This document shows positions 24,975 through 34,053 of a DNA stretch of 64,000 nt, piece by piece. Origin of the DNA: Bog-756 sp963737625 (GTDB taxonomy: Bacteria; Actinomycetota; Acidimicrobiia; Acidimicrobiales; RAAP-2); NCBI GenBank assembly GCA_963737625.1, contig CAVTTK010000005.1, positions 558,001-622,000 on the forward strand. The letters run 5' to 3'. The notes below the pieces were generated by a model. That model was not told where the DNA came from, did no database searches, and saw only the letters and a list, made by a program, of their open reading frames with translations. A program made the position numbers and the translations under genes. Positions within the stretch are counted from its first letter, which is position 1. Each line of letters opens with the position of its first letter.

Positions 24975-25631
24975 TCAGAACTCCATCTCCAGCTCTTCGA
25001 CGTCGTCGTGCTCGGCCTCGGCCGCCGCCGTCCACTCCACCATGTCGGGCAGGGAGAGGATGGTCCGGCAGTAGGCCGAGGCGATCTCGCCCAGCTTGAC
25101 GTCGTAGGTGCGGATGCGGGTGCACACGGGGGCGAACATGGCGTCGGCCACCGTCGGGGATCCGCCGAACAGGAAGGGACCTCCCGAGGCGGCCAGGCAC
25201 TCGTTCCACAGGGACTCGATGCGGTCGATGTCGGCCTGGGCCCCGGACCACACCGGGAATCCCGGGTGACGGCCCTTGATGTTCATGGGGAGGGCCGAGC
25301 GCAGGTTGGCGAAGCCGGAGTGGATCTCACCGGACACCGAACGGCACAGGGCCCGGGTGGTCTGGTCCTCGGGGAAGAGGTGCCGCTCGGGGGTCAGCTC
25401 GTGCAGGTACTCGGCCATGGCCAGCGTGTCCCACACCACCAGGTCGCCGTGGCTCAGCCGGGGCACCAGGAACGACGGCGAGAGCAGGAGCAGTTCGGCG
25501 CGGACGCCGGGGTCCTGGCTGTCCACCGCCTCCACGACGAAGTCGAGGCCGGCGAAGCGGCACAGCAGCCATCCCCGCAACGACCACGCCCCGTAGTTCC
25601 GGCTGTTGATGGTGAGGACTGCCTGGGCCAT
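24975..25631 (-). CDS. glutathione S-transferase-like protein
   Basis: A 218-residue protein with an N-terminal thioredoxin-like domain (AVLTINSRNYGAWSLRGWLL, then LVPRLSHGDLVVWDTLAMAE) and an all-alpha C-terminal domain (FLFGGSPTVADAMFAPVCTR). NYGAWSLRGW corresponds to the Ser-type active-site loop of bacterial GSTs such as YfcF. Actinobacteria usually lack glutathione, so the thiol may differ or the role be structural. It starts at ATG 25631 with GAGGAG upstream; the extra N-terminal codons to 25697 are unlikely. Confidence 0.82.
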   Translation of the reverse strand: MAQAVLTINSRNYGAWSLRGWLLCRFAGLDFVVEAVDSQDPGVRAELLLLSPSFLVPRLSHGDLVVWDTLAMAEYLHELTPERHLFPEDQTTRALCRSVSGEIHSGFANLRSALPMNIKGRHPGFPVWSGAQADIDRIESLWNECLAASGGPFLFGGSPTVADAMFAPVCTRIRTYDVKLGEIASAYCRTILSLPDMVEWTAAAEAEHDDVEELEMEF

Positions 25632-25835
25632 GGATGACTCCTCGGCGCGGGGTTCGGGTGCCACCGGGTCACCGGGCCGACGGGCCCGGGGCGGCACCGC
25701 CGTGCTCCCGAGTCAAATTAGGCCACCCGGGCCGGACGCACCAGTAGCCGATGGGGAGCGCCCGATCAGCGGCCGCACCACCCCGACAACGCCGAGCCGC
25801 GCCATGCGGTCGGGCGCCGTCGGGGGCCCACGTCG

Positions 25836-26120
25836 CTACTTCTTGGTCACCACCGTGGCCGGGGGCATGGAGATCTCGGCCAGGCTGGACATGAAGGCGT
25901 GCTGGGCCGAGAGGAGCCGATCGGCGAACGAGAAGGTGGACTCCACCGTCTCGGTCGGGGTGGGCAGCTGGTCGGCGAAGGGGATGCGTGAGGTGTCGGG
26001 CCGGAAGGTGTCGAAGGCCGACGAGGTGGACTTGAGCGCTCCGAGCGTCCAGTTCTGGGTGGTCTCCACGACCTTCACGACGCCGTCCTGCACCTTTTCG
26101 GTCATCTCGAGTGCGTTCAT
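25836..26120 (-). CDS. phasin-like PHA granule protein
   Basis: A 94-residue protein that probably coats PHA granules. The start (MNALEMTEKVQDGVVKVVET) is amphipathic and helical. The second half (FADQLPTPTETVESTFSFAD, RLLSAQHAFMSSLAEI) matches the actinobacterial granule-associated pattern. It ends in a short basic tail. It is last of the phaC-ligase-phasin run, 69 nt after the ligase stop, and has GGAGA before ATG 26120. The gap holds three TCAAGC repeats, so it may have its own promoter. Confidence 0.68.
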   Translation of the reverse strand: MNALEMTEKVQDGVVKVVETTQNWTLGALKSTSSAFDTFRPDTSRIPFADQLPTPTETVESTFSFADRLLSAQHAFMSSLAEISMPPATVVTKK

Positions 26121-26141
26121 GGGTATCGTCTCCTGTGGTTG

Positions 26142-26185
26142 TCAAGCGTATGCGTACTTTATCAAGCACCACGCGGAAGTCAAGC
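26142..26185. promoter_or_regulatory. three TCAAGC repeats before the phasin gene
   Basis: TCAAGC occurs at 26142-26147, 26162-26167 and 26180-26185, spaced by 20 and 18 bp, just upstream of the phasin gene (read on the minus strand as GCTTGA). Two-turn spacing on one DNA face suggests a repeated binding site, perhaps for the nearby XRE regulator. Confidence 0.4.
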
Positions 26186-26189
26186 ACGT

Positions 26190-27788
26190 CTACTGGGCGA
26201 ACCGGACCCGCAGGACCTTCTTGTCGAACTTGCCCACGCTGGTCTTGGGCACCTCCTCGATGACCTCGACCCGCTCGGGCAGCTGCCACTTGGCGAAGCC
26301 CGACCCGAGCAGATGGTCCCGCACCTGCTCCACCCCGACCTCGGCCCCGGGGGCCACGACCAGGCAGACCAGCGGACGTTCCTGCCACTTGGGGTCGGGG
26401 ATGGCGATGACCGCGGCCTCGGTGACCCCGTCCATCTGCATGACCGAGGCCTCCATGTCCACCGACGAGATCCACTCGCCACCCGACTTGATGAGGTCCT
26501 TGGTGCGGTCGGCGATGACGAAGTAGCCGTCGGGCGAGGCCACGGCCACGTCGCCGGTCTTGAACCAGCCGTCGTCGGTGAAGGCCTCCCGGCCCAGTCC
26601 GTGGAGGTAGCTGTCCACCACCCACGGGCCCCGGACGCACAGGTCGCCCATGGAGTCACCGTCGGCGGCGACGGTGGCACCGGTGTCGTCGCGGATGGTG
26701 ACCTCCACCCCGGGCAGCGGCAGGCCGGCCTGGGTGCGGGCCGCCGTCGTGACCTCGTCGTCGGGCCAGTCCCTCATGCGCTCCTGGGGCCACGCCACCG
26801 AGGCCAGCGGGGACGTCTCGGTCATGCCCCAGGCCTGGACGATGCGCACGCCGAACTGGTCGGCGTAGCGCTCGATGAGGGAGCGAGGGGGTTGGGCCCC
26901 ACCACAGACGATGTGGCGGAGGTCGGGCAGCGAGCCGCCCCGCCGGGCCAGCTCGTCGGCCACCCCGAGCCACACCGAGGGCACCCCGGCGGCCACGGTG
27001 ACCCGCTCGGCCGACATGAGGTCGAGGAAGTCGGATGGGTCGAGGGCGCCGGCGAAGAAGACCTGCTTGGCCCCCACGGCGGTGGCGGCATAGGGCATGC
27101 CCCAGGCGTTGGCGTGGAACATGGGCACCTGGGGGAGCACGGCGTCGCCCGGCCCGATGGACATGGCGGCGTGGCTGGTGCAGGCCAGGGCGTGGAGGAA
27201 GGTCGACCGGTGGGTGTAGACGGCGCCTTTGGGCCGACCGGTGGTGCCCGACGTGTAGCAGAGCCCCATGGGCTGACGTTCGTCGATCTCCCGGCGTGGG
27301 TACTCGGTGGGCTGGTCGGCCAGCAGGTCCTCGTAGGCGATGGCCCCGGCGATCGACGTCTCGGGCACGGTGTCGCCCAGCACGACGACGTGGTCCAACC
27401 GGGGCAGGTGCTGGAGGGCCTCCTCCAGCAGGGGGAGCAGGTCGGGGTCGACCAGCACGGCCCGGTCGCCGGCGTCGCCGATGATGAAGGCCAGGTCCTC
27501 ACCCGAGAGCCGGAGGTTGAGGGTGTGGAGCACCCGTCCGGTGCACGGCACGGCGAAGTAGGCCTCCAGGTGGCGGGCGCTGTTCCAGGCCAACGTGCCC
27601 ACGGTGGCCCCCTCGGGGAGGCCCAGTCGGTCGAGGGCGTGCATCAACTGCCGGGCCCGGTCACCGAACTGCCGGTAGGTGTGGCGTTCGACGGTGCCGT
27701 CGGGGGAGCGGCTCACCAGTTCGGCGTGGGGTGCGTGCACCGGGGCGTTGTCGAACAGCAGCCAGGCGTTGAGCGGGGTGTCCATCAT
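26190..27788 (-). CDS. acyl-CoA synthetase (AMP-forming, FadD-like)
   Basis: A 532-residue adenylate-forming ligase that activates fatty acids to acyl-CoA. The AMP-binding P-loop is YTSGTTGRPKGAVYTHRS. Further motifs are AWGMTETSPLASVAW, DDGWFKTGDVA and DRTKDLIKSGGEWISS. The catalytic Lys near the C-terminus is in KTSVGKFDKKVLR. It lies 24 nt after phaC, so it likely supplies or recycles CoA thioesters for PHA synthesis. Chain-length preference cannot be told. Confidence 0.92.
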   Translation of the reverse strand: MMDTPLNAWLLFDNAPVHAPHAELVSRSPDGTVERHTYRQFGDRARQLMHALDRLGLPEGATVGTLAWNSARHLEAYFAVPCTGRVLHTLNLRLSGEDLAFIIGDAGDRAVLVDPDLLPLLEEALQHLPRLDHVVVLGDTVPETSIAGAIAYEDLLADQPTEYPRREIDERQPMGLCYTSGTTGRPKGAVYTHRSTFLHALACTSHAAMSIGPGDAVLPQVPMFHANAWGMPYAATAVGAKQVFFAGALDPSDFLDLMSAERVTVAAGVPSVWLGVADELARRGGSLPDLRHIVCGGAQPPRSLIERYADQFGVRIVQAWGMTETSPLASVAWPQERMRDWPDDEVTTAARTQAGLPLPGVEVTIRDDTGATVAADGDSMGDLCVRGPWVVDSYLHGLGREAFTDDGWFKTGDVAVASPDGYFVIADRTKDLIKSGGEWISSVDMEASVMQMDGVTEAAVIAIPDPKWQERPLVCLVVAPGAEVGVEQVRDHLLGSGFAKWQLPERVEVIEEVPKTSVGKFDKKVLRVRFAQ

Positions 27789-27812
27789 GGCGCTGACCTC
27801 ACGGTGCCGATC

Positions 27813-29477
27813 TCATGGGGCCAGAACGTAGTGGCCCGGTGCCGCGTACTGCACCGGGTGCCGGGCGCTGCCCAGGCCCGAGGGGGCCGGCCGACGGTCG
27901 CCCGACCGCTCGGCGACCCAGCGACCCCACGGCTCCCACCACGAGCCGGGAAGGGTGGCCGCCGATTCCAGCCAGCACTCGGGGTCGGGCCCGAGGGCGG
28001 GGCCGAGGCACACGCTCATCTTGGGGTTGCCCGGGGGGTTGACCAGGCTCTGGATGTGCCCCGAGGTGGACAGGGCGAACTGGCTGGACCCGCCCAGCAG
28101 CTGGGTGGTGGCGTAACAGGCCTTCCACTCGGTCAGGTGGTCGGTGCGGGCGCCCACCACGAACGAGTCGCACGTCACCCGGCCGAGGTCGACCTGGGTG
28201 CCGAGCACCGTGACGTCCCCGTTGGCCAGCGAGTTGTTGGCGAACATGTCCAGGAAGTCGAGGTGGAGTCCGGCGGGCAGCCGGGTGGGGTCGGCGTTCC
28301 AGGACAGCACGTCGAAGGCCGGGGGCCGGTCACCCAGCAGGTTGGAGCCGACCCAGTAGTTCCAGATGAGGTCGTTGGGCCGGAGCAGGCAGAAGATGGC
28401 CTCGGACTCGTGGGCCGGGAGCACCCCCCGCCGTCGGGCCGCGGCCCGGGCATTGCGGACGATGGTGGGGCTGCCGAACATGCCGATCAGGGTGGGCACG
28501 GAGAAGTCGAGCAGGGTCACGGCGAAGGTGGCCGAGTGGATGAGGGAGTCGGACAGGGCGGCCAGCCGCCCCAGCAGGGCGGCCGTGGTGATCCCCCCGG
28601 CACACAGCGAGATGGTGTTGACCTGGTCGGTGCCGGCGATCTCCGCCGCGGCCCGCAGGGCCTCCTCCACGCCGGCCACGTAGGTGTCGAGGTCCCAGTG
28701 GCGATGCTCGATGGTGGGATTGCGCCAGCTGACCACGTACATCTGCAGGCCTTGGTTGAGGGCGTACTCCACCAGGCTGCGACCGGGGGCCAGGTCCATG
28801 AAGTAGTACTTGTTGATCTGCGGCGGCACCAGTACCACCGGCGTGGTGTGGACCTGGTCCCGCGTGGGCGAGTACTGGAGCAGTTCGCAGACCTCGTTGC
28901 GGAAGACCACCGCTCCGGGGGTGATGCCCACATCGCGACCGACCACATGGGCATCGGGGTCGGCCGTGCGGGGCAGGCCGCGGTGGGTGACGACGTCCCG
29001 GGCCATGTTGGCCGCTCCCGAGACCAGGCTCCGGCCCCCGGTCTCGTAGGCGCGGACCATGGCGTCGGGGTTGAGGACGAAAGCGTTGGTGGGGGACAGG
29101 GCCGAGGTCACCAAGGTGGTGGCCAGGCGGGCCCGTTGTTTGGTGCGCCAGTCCACCGGGGTCTGCTCCACCAGGGCCAGGGAGGCCCGGGACCAGGCCA
29201 GGTAGGACTGGCCGAGACGGCGGAAGGCCGGATTCCTGCTCCAGGCGGCGTTCTTGAACCGCCAGTCCTTGGCCTCGGGGGTGACGTCCGACTTCCCGAT
29301 GGCGATCCGACCCAGTTCGAGGCCGACGCCGGCCGCGGTCCGGGGGAGACTGGTGGTGACCGTGCGCACACCCACCTGCACCGTGGCGTCGGCCAGTCCC
29401 AACGGGTCGATGCGCCCCATGAGGCGACGGGCGACTCCCGCCGGTCCCCGCACTATGGAAGCAGTCAACGTACGCAA
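27813..29477 (-). CDS. phaC: polyhydroxyalkanoate synthase
   Basis: A 554-residue enzyme polymerising 3-hydroxyacyl-CoA on the granule surface. The alpha/beta-hydrolase core carries Cys292 in TISLCAGGITTAALLG, Asp446 in VVGARTDHLTEWKACY and His474 in STSGHIQSLVNPPG, the catalytic triad of PhaC. The family N-terminal domain is present (LGQSYLAWSRASLALVEQ). Length suits class I, which needs no PhaE. The box is LCAGG rather than the common FCVGG. The start is an unusual TTG at 29477 with AAAGG before it. First of an operon and divergent from the XRE regulator. Confidence 0.92.
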   Translation of the reverse strand: MRTLTASIVRGPAGVARRLMGRIDPLGLADATVQVGVRTVTTSLPRTAAGVGLELGRIAIGKSDVTPEAKDWRFKNAAWSRNPAFRRLGQSYLAWSRASLALVEQTPVDWRTKQRARLATTLVTSALSPTNAFVLNPDAMVRAYETGGRSLVSGAANMARDVVTHRGLPRTADPDAHVVGRDVGITPGAVVFRNEVCELLQYSPTRDQVHTTPVVLVPPQINKYYFMDLAPGRSLVEYALNQGLQMYVVSWRNPTIEHRHWDLDTYVAGVEEALRAAAEIAGTDQVNTISLCAGGITTAALLGRLAALSDSLIHSATFAVTLLDFSVPTLIGMFGSPTIVRNARAAARRRGVLPAHESEAIFCLLRPNDLIWNYWVGSNLLGDRPPAFDVLSWNADPTRLPAGLHLDFLDMFANNSLANGDVTVLGTQVDLGRVTCDSFVVGARTDHLTEWKACYATTQLLGGSSQFALSTSGHIQSLVNPPGNPKMSVCLGPALGPDPECWLESAATLPGSWWEPWGRWVAERSGDRRPAPSGLGSARHPVQYAAPGHYVLAP

Positions 29478-29621
29478 TGTCGCCTTTGCCCGCTCCTACC
29501 TCGTTCTCGAAGCCGAGTCCTCTGGTGGTCTCGAACCCAGTCAATCACAGGCCTTCCTGGTCTGACCGGGGGAATTGGCCGAATTGTGCGAACGGCGTGT
29601 GAACAGTTGCCGGACTGGGGA

Positions 29622-29645
29622 CGGTCGGTCGGTCGGTCGGTCGGT
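29622..29645. repeat. (CGGT)6 tetranucleotide repeat upstream of the XRE regulator
   Basis: Six uninterrupted CGGT units at 29622-29645, 48 bp before the regulator start and inside the phaC divergent region. Simple tetranucleotide runs can change length by slippage and so alter promoter or leader spacing. Confidence 0.75.
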
Positions 29646-29693
29646 ACAGTGCAGCATGGCCCCTGTCCGGTTGCCGGCGACTCCGAGCCGGCC

Positions 29694-30131
29694 ATGACCG
29701 AAGACGGGACCGGTGATGGGAGCAGCGGTGGTTCGGGCGACCGTCCGGAGGGGCCGTGGGACACCTTCGGCGGCTACCTGCGCAGCCAGCGCCACCTGGC
29801 CCAGCTCAGCCTGCGGCAGCTGGCCGACCTGACCAAGGTGTCCAATCCCTACCTGAGCCAGATCGAGCGCGGCCTCCACCAGCCCTCCATCGCCGTGATC
29901 AAGTCCCTGGCCCAGGCCCTCAACCTGTCGGTCGGCGACCTGCTGGCCCAGGCCGCCGACATCGTCACCGGTGACGACGCCCCGTCGACCACCGAGGCCT
30001 CCATCCGCCGCGACCCCCGGCTCAACGACTCCCAGAAGCGCGCCCTCCTGGCCGTGTACGCCTCCATGGTGTCCGGGTCTGGTCCTCCGGCCGACCCCGG
30101 CGCCGGCGAAGGTTCCGGCGACGCCGCCTGA
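29694..30131 (+). CDS. XRE-family regulator beside the PHA genes
   Basis: A 145-residue protein with one XRE helix-turn-helix at about residues 22-85 (GGYLRSQRHLAQLSLRQLAD, LTKVSNPYLSQIERGLHQPS). A short C-terminal helical part follows (DPRLNDSQKRALLAVYASM). Similar proteins sit next to phasin or PHA synthase genes in Actinobacteria and may sense granule state. The start is ATG 29694; GTG 29651 is possible. It is divergent from phaC, a layout that suits control of that operon. Ligand or partner unknown. Confidence 0.8.
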   Translation: MTEDGTGDGSSGGSGDRPEGPWDTFGGYLRSQRHLAQLSLRQLADLTKVSNPYLSQIERGLHQPSIAVIKSLAQALNLSVGDLLAQAADIVTGDDAPSTTEASIRRDPRLNDSQKRALLAVYASMVSGSGPPADPGAGEGSGDAA

Positions 30132-30450
30132 CGGACCGGGGCGAGGCGGCCGGGCCGCAAACCCCCTACCGGATCGGGGTGGCCACCCGGACTCCCGGTC
30201 CCCGAGGACGGTCCGTCAGGGGACGAGCGCCAGCACGTCGGCCACCGCTCGCCATGTCCTCACTCTTCTTGGCGGCCAACGATGCCTTACCAAGTACCAC
30301 GACCACCGGAACCGGAGTCACCACTGGGTACCGGTGCTGGGGATCGACGTCCGTCGGTTCTCGGCCCGCCGGGTGCACGGATACAGGGCGGGGCGCCCCT
30401 GACCGCTACCGTGAGGTCATCACCCGAGGAACCGACACCAGGAGGGCGCG
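30132..30450. other. intergenic stretch with a long-range inverted repeat
   Basis: No gene is seen. CCTGACGGACC (30127-30137, overlapping the XRE stop codon) and GGTCCGTCAGG (30210-30220) are perfect 11-bp complements 72 bp apart, perhaps a transcript stem at the end of the regulator. The helicase RBS CAGGAGGG lies just before 30451. Confidence 0.4.
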
Positions 30451-33400
30451 GTGATCGCCCAGGGCGACGAGTCGGCGCTGGCGCGCCTGGTGGGGACGAC
30501 CACCTTCGAGCGGGGGAGGGCCTACGCCGAGCACGGGGCGGTCCGCCACTGCACCTGGAACCCCGGTGGCACCCATGTCGTCGGTCAGGTGCAAGGTGGT
30601 GCGGCCCGACCCTATGTGGCCTCGGTCCGGTTGACCCGGTCGCCCAACCGTCAGCTGTCGGCCATCGAGGCCACCTGCAGCTGCCCGGTGGGCTACAACT
30701 GCAAGCACGCCGTGGCCCTGGTGCTGGCCGACGAACCGGCTGAGGGCGCCTCCCAGGCCCCCACGCTCACCCTGGTGCGAGGGGACGTGGCGCCGACCGC
30801 CCGCTCCACCCCGAAGCGCACCGGTCGGACCGGCGCCGGTGGCCGCTCGGCCCACCCCTCGGATCCCGGCGGCCGGGACGGCGTCGCCGGAGGGGCGGAC
30901 TGGGCCCTCCCCCTCGAGGCCCTGTTGGACGCCGGCGCCGACCCCGACGACCCGGTCGACGACAGCGGCCCGGCCGAGCTGGCCCTCCAGTTCGAGCTGA
31001 TCGTCACCCCCCAGGCCTCGGGGCGCCGCACCTCGGCGGTGGGGCCGGGCATCAGGATCCGCCCGGTCGTCCCCGGCCAGTCCGGCCGCTGGGTGCGGAG
31101 CGGTGTGTCGTGGTCGAGTCTCGAGTACTTCTCCTACGGTCGCCGACGGTCGCCCGGATTCGCCGAGCGGCTGCAGGTGGTCAAAGAGCTCCTGGCCCTG
31201 AGCCGGCTGTCCGGAGGACAGAACACCTACAGCTACACCGACGAGGTGGTGCGGCTGGAGGCCATCAACAGCCGCCGCCTGTGGGACCTGCTCGGGGAGG
31301 CCCGGGGTCTCGGGATCCCCCTCCTCCAGGCCGGTCGCCAGGCCCAGCCGGTGACCTTCCTGTCCACGGTCGCCGCCGTGACCATCGACGTGACCCGGAC
31401 CCCGTCGGGGCTCCGGGCCCAGCCCCGCATCGGCACCGACACCGTGGACCTCCCCTTGGAGACGTCCATGCTCATCGGCCGGCCGGCCCACGGCATCGCC
31501 TGGTGGGACGAGACGGTGCCCACTCCGGGCACCAAGGCCGACGCCCCGGCCACCGGGCTCGGCCTGGCCGCCCTTGACACGCCGGTCGACGACGACCTCC
31601 GGGCCTTCCTCCGGACGGCCACGGTGGATGTGCCCCACCACGACGAGGAGCGCTTCGTGCGCGCCCTGGTGCCCCGCCTCCGCCGCCGGGTGCGGGTGGC
31701 CTCGAGTGACCACTCGGTCGAGCTGCCCGAGGCCCGGCCGGCCACCCTCATCCTCTCCCTCCGCCATGACGAGGGCCACCGCCTCCACCTGACCTGGACC
31801 ATGGGGGGCGAGGGCATCGAGGGGCGCGAGCGCCTGTGGGGAGTGCGGGGGCGGTTTCGAGACCGGGCTGCCGAAGAGGTGGTCATGGAGGCGGTGGTGG
31901 ACGTCCTTCGGCCCGTGCCCGAGCTGTTCGAACGGTGGCGGGCCGGTGACCGCCTGGCCGCCGAGAGCCACCTCGAGGGCATGGACGTGGTCCGGTTCAT
32001 CAGCGACCTGCTCCCCCGACTGGAGGCCACCGACGGGGTGACGGTGGAGCACGTCGGAACCCTGCCCGAGTACCGGGAGGCCGTCACCGCGCCGGTGGTC
32101 AACCTGGGCGGCCGGGCCACGAAGGACAACGACTGGTTCGACCTGACCATCAGCGTCACCGTGGGCGGGGAGAAGGTGCCCTTCACCGAGCTGTTCGTGG
32201 CCCTGGCCGAGGGGCAGGGCCACCTCATCCTCCCCTCGGGGACGTGGTTCTCCCTCGACAGCGAGGAGCTCGGCGAGCTGGCCCGGCTGATCGCCGAGGC
32301 CCGGGCCCTGCTCGACACCTCGGACGACGGGATCCGGCTCAGCCGCTTCCAGGCCAGCCTGTGGGAGGACCTCCAGCACCTGGGCGTGGTCACCGCCCAG
32401 GCCCGGGCCTGGGAGGAGTCGGTGCGCTCCCTGTCCGAGGCCGCCGACCGGACCGAGTACCCCAGCCCGGCCAGCCTCGAGGCCACCCTCCGGCCCTACC
32501 AGCTGGCCGGCTTCAACTGGCTGGCCTACCTCTACGAGCACCGTCTGGGCGGGGTCCTGGCCGACGACATGGGACTGGGCAAGACCCTCGAGGCCCTGGC
32601 CCTCATGTGCCACACCAGGGATCGGGGCCTGAGCGACGCCCCCTGGCTGGTGGTGGCCCCGACCAGCGTGGTCGGCAACTGGGCCGCCGAGTGCCGCCGG
32701 TTCGCTCCCGGCCTCCAGGTGGTCACGGTCACCGAGACGGAGAAGCGTCGCGGCACGGCACTGGCCCGACACGCCGAGGGTGCCGACCTCGTCGTCACCT
32801 CCTACAGCCTGTTCCGCCTGGAGTACTCGGGCTACGCCGACATCGCCTGGACCGGACTCTTCTTGGACGAGGCCCAGTTCGCCAAGAACCGCCAGTCCCA
32901 GACCTACCAGCGGGCCAAGCTGCTGCCCGCCCCGTTCAAGGTGTGCATGACCGGGACACCCATCGAGAACAACCTCATGGAGCTGTGGTCGCTGCTGTCC
33001 ATCGCCGCACCGGGTCTGTTCACCAGCCCCGAGCGGTTCTCCGAGTACTACCGGCTGCCCATCGAGCGGAACGCCGACGCCGAGCGCCTGGCCCAGCTCC
33101 GACGTCGGGTCCGACCCCTCATGCTGCGTCGCACCAAAGAACAGGTGGCGAGCGACCTGCCCGACAAGCAGGAGGCCGTGCTCGAGCTCGACCTCAACCC
33201 CCGGCACCACCGGATCTACCAGACCCACCTCCAGCGCGAGCGCCAGAAGGTCCTCGGGCTCCTCGGGGACATGAACAAGAACCGCATGGCCATCTTCTCG
33301 TCCCTCACCCTGCTCCGCCAGGCCAGCCTGGACGTGTCGCTCATCGACGACGCCTACGACGGGGTCCCGTCCACCAAGCTCGACGCCCTGATGGAGATGT

Positions 33401-33873
33401 TGGAGGACATCGTGGAGGACGGTCACCGCGTCCTGGTGTTCAGCCAGTTCACCCGGTTCCTCACCCTGGCCCGTCACCGGATCGAGAAGGCCGGCATCGA
33501 CCTCTGCTATCTCGACGGCAAGACCCGCACGCGGGACCGGGTCATCGCCGAGTTCCGGGACGGGGCCGCCCCGGTGTTCCTCATCAGTCTCAAGGCCGGT
33601 GGCTTCGGACTCAACTTGACCGAGGCCGACTACTGCATCCTCCTCGACCCGTGGTGGAATCCGGCGACCGAGGCCCAGGCCGTGGACCGCGTCCACCGCA
33701 TCGGCCAGACGCGCAAGGTCATGGTCTACCGCCTGGTGGCCAAGGACACCATCGAGGAGAAGGTCATGGCCCTCAAGGCCAAGAAGTCCGCCCTGTTCGC
33801 CGACGTGATGGACGCCGGTGGGCTCGAGTCGGGGGCGCTGACCGCCGCCGACATCCGCGGCCTGCTCGACTAA
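30451..33873 (+). CDS. SWIM zinc finger SNF2-family helicase
   Basis: A 1140-residue DNA-dependent ATPase. The N-terminal SWIM zinc finger ligands are Cys76, Cys78, Cys84 and His86 (CSCPVGYNCKH). The SNF2 ATPase domain starts near residue 680: ADDMGLGKTLEALAL (Walker A), VVAPTSVVGNWAAE, DEAQFAKN (box II), TGTPIENNLMELW. The helicase C domain (about 960-1110) has VFSQFTRF, LISLKAGGFGLNLT and DRVHRIGQTRKVMVYRL. The SWIM-SNF2 pairing is known in bacteria; the role may be protein-DNA remodelling. It starts at GTG 30451. Monocistronic. Confidence 0.93.
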   Translation: MIAQGDESALARLVGTTTFERGRAYAEHGAVRHCTWNPGGTHVVGQVQGGAARPYVASVRLTRSPNRQLSAIEATCSCPVGYNCKHAVALVLADEPAEGASQAPTLTLVRGDVAPTARSTPKRTGRTGAGGRSAHPSDPGGRDGVAGGADWALPLEALLDAGADPDDPVDDSGPAELALQFELIVTPQASGRRTSAVGPGIRIRPVVPGQSGRWVRSGVSWSSLEYFSYGRRRSPGFAERLQVVKELLALSRLSGGQNTYSYTDEVVRLEAINSRRLWDLLGEARGLGIPLLQAGRQAQPVTFLSTVAAVTIDVTRTPSGLRAQPRIGTDTVDLPLETSMLIGRPAHGIAWWDETVPTPGTKADAPATGLGLAALDTPVDDDLRAFLRTATVDVPHHDEERFVRALVPRLRRRVRVASSDHSVELPEARPATLILSLRHDEGHRLHLTWTMGGEGIEGRERLWGVRGRFRDRAAEEVVMEAVVDVLRPVPELFERWRAGDRLAAESHLEGMDVVRFISDLLPRLEATDGVTVEHVGTLPEYREAVTAPVVNLGGRATKDNDWFDLTISVTVGGEKVPFTELFVALAEGQGHLILPSGTWFSLDSEELGELARLIAEARALLDTSDDGIRLSRFQASLWEDLQHLGVVTAQARAWEESVRSLSEAADRTEYPSPASLEATLRPYQLAGFNWLAYLYEHRLGGVLADDMGLGKTLEALALMCHTRDRGLSDAPWLVVAPTSVVGNWAAECRRFAPGLQVVTVTETEKRRGTALARHAEGADLVVTSYSLFRLEYSGYADIAWTGLFLDEAQFAKNRQSQTYQRAKLLPAPFKVCMTGTPIENNLMELWSLLSIAAPGLFTSPERFSEYYRLPIERNADAERLAQLRRRVRPLMLRRTKEQVASDLPDKQEAVLELDLNPRHHRIYQTHLQRERQKVLGLLGDMNKNRMAIFSSLTLLRQASLDVSLIDDAYDGVPSTKLDALMEMLEDIVEDGHRVLVFSQFTRFLTLARHRIEKAGIDLCYLDGKTRTRDRVIAEFRDGAAPVFLISLKAGGFGLNLTEADYCILLDPWWNPATEAQAVDRVHRIGQTRKVMVYRLVAKDTIEEKVMALKAKKSALFADVMDAGGLESGALTAADIRGLLD

Positions 33874-34027
33874 GAGTCGACATGACGACGACGGCGTAGA
33901 ACCGTGAGGTCAGCAGGTCACCACGCGCACTGCCAACTCCATGGGGATCATTGGCTGTTCCCTTTTACGGGCTTCTTGTGGGTCGAAGGTGTTTGAGCCT
34001 CGGTCGTCGTCATAGTCCGAGATGAAT

Positions 34028-34053
34028 TGTACAGAGATGTACAGAGATGTACT
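34028..34053. promoter_or_regulatory. TGTACA repeats at the Phd antitoxin start (candidate operator)
   Basis: TGTACA at 34028 and 34038 and TGTACT at 34048 recur at an exact 10-bp period, one helical turn. Each hexamer is itself palindromic or nearly so. They overlap the first possible start codon (34047), so either they lie within the first codons or the true start is the GTG at 34062. Confidence 0.6.

Noticed and set aside
26139..30131. A 1330-codon plus-strand frame across the PHA genes
   Set aside because: It is the antisense image of phasin, ligase and phaC in GC-rich DNA. Only its last 146 codons (from ATG 29694) form a real gene, the XRE regulator.
30406..33696. A 1096-codon minus-strand frame under the helicase
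   Set aside because: Shadow of the SNF2 gene, with repetitive GQ/GG composition typical of antisense GC-rich frames.
33899..34022. A 20-residue minus-strand ORF starting next to the TGTACA repeats
   Set aside because: Too short, without RBS or known family. The TGTACA repeats are better explained by the Phd antitoxin.
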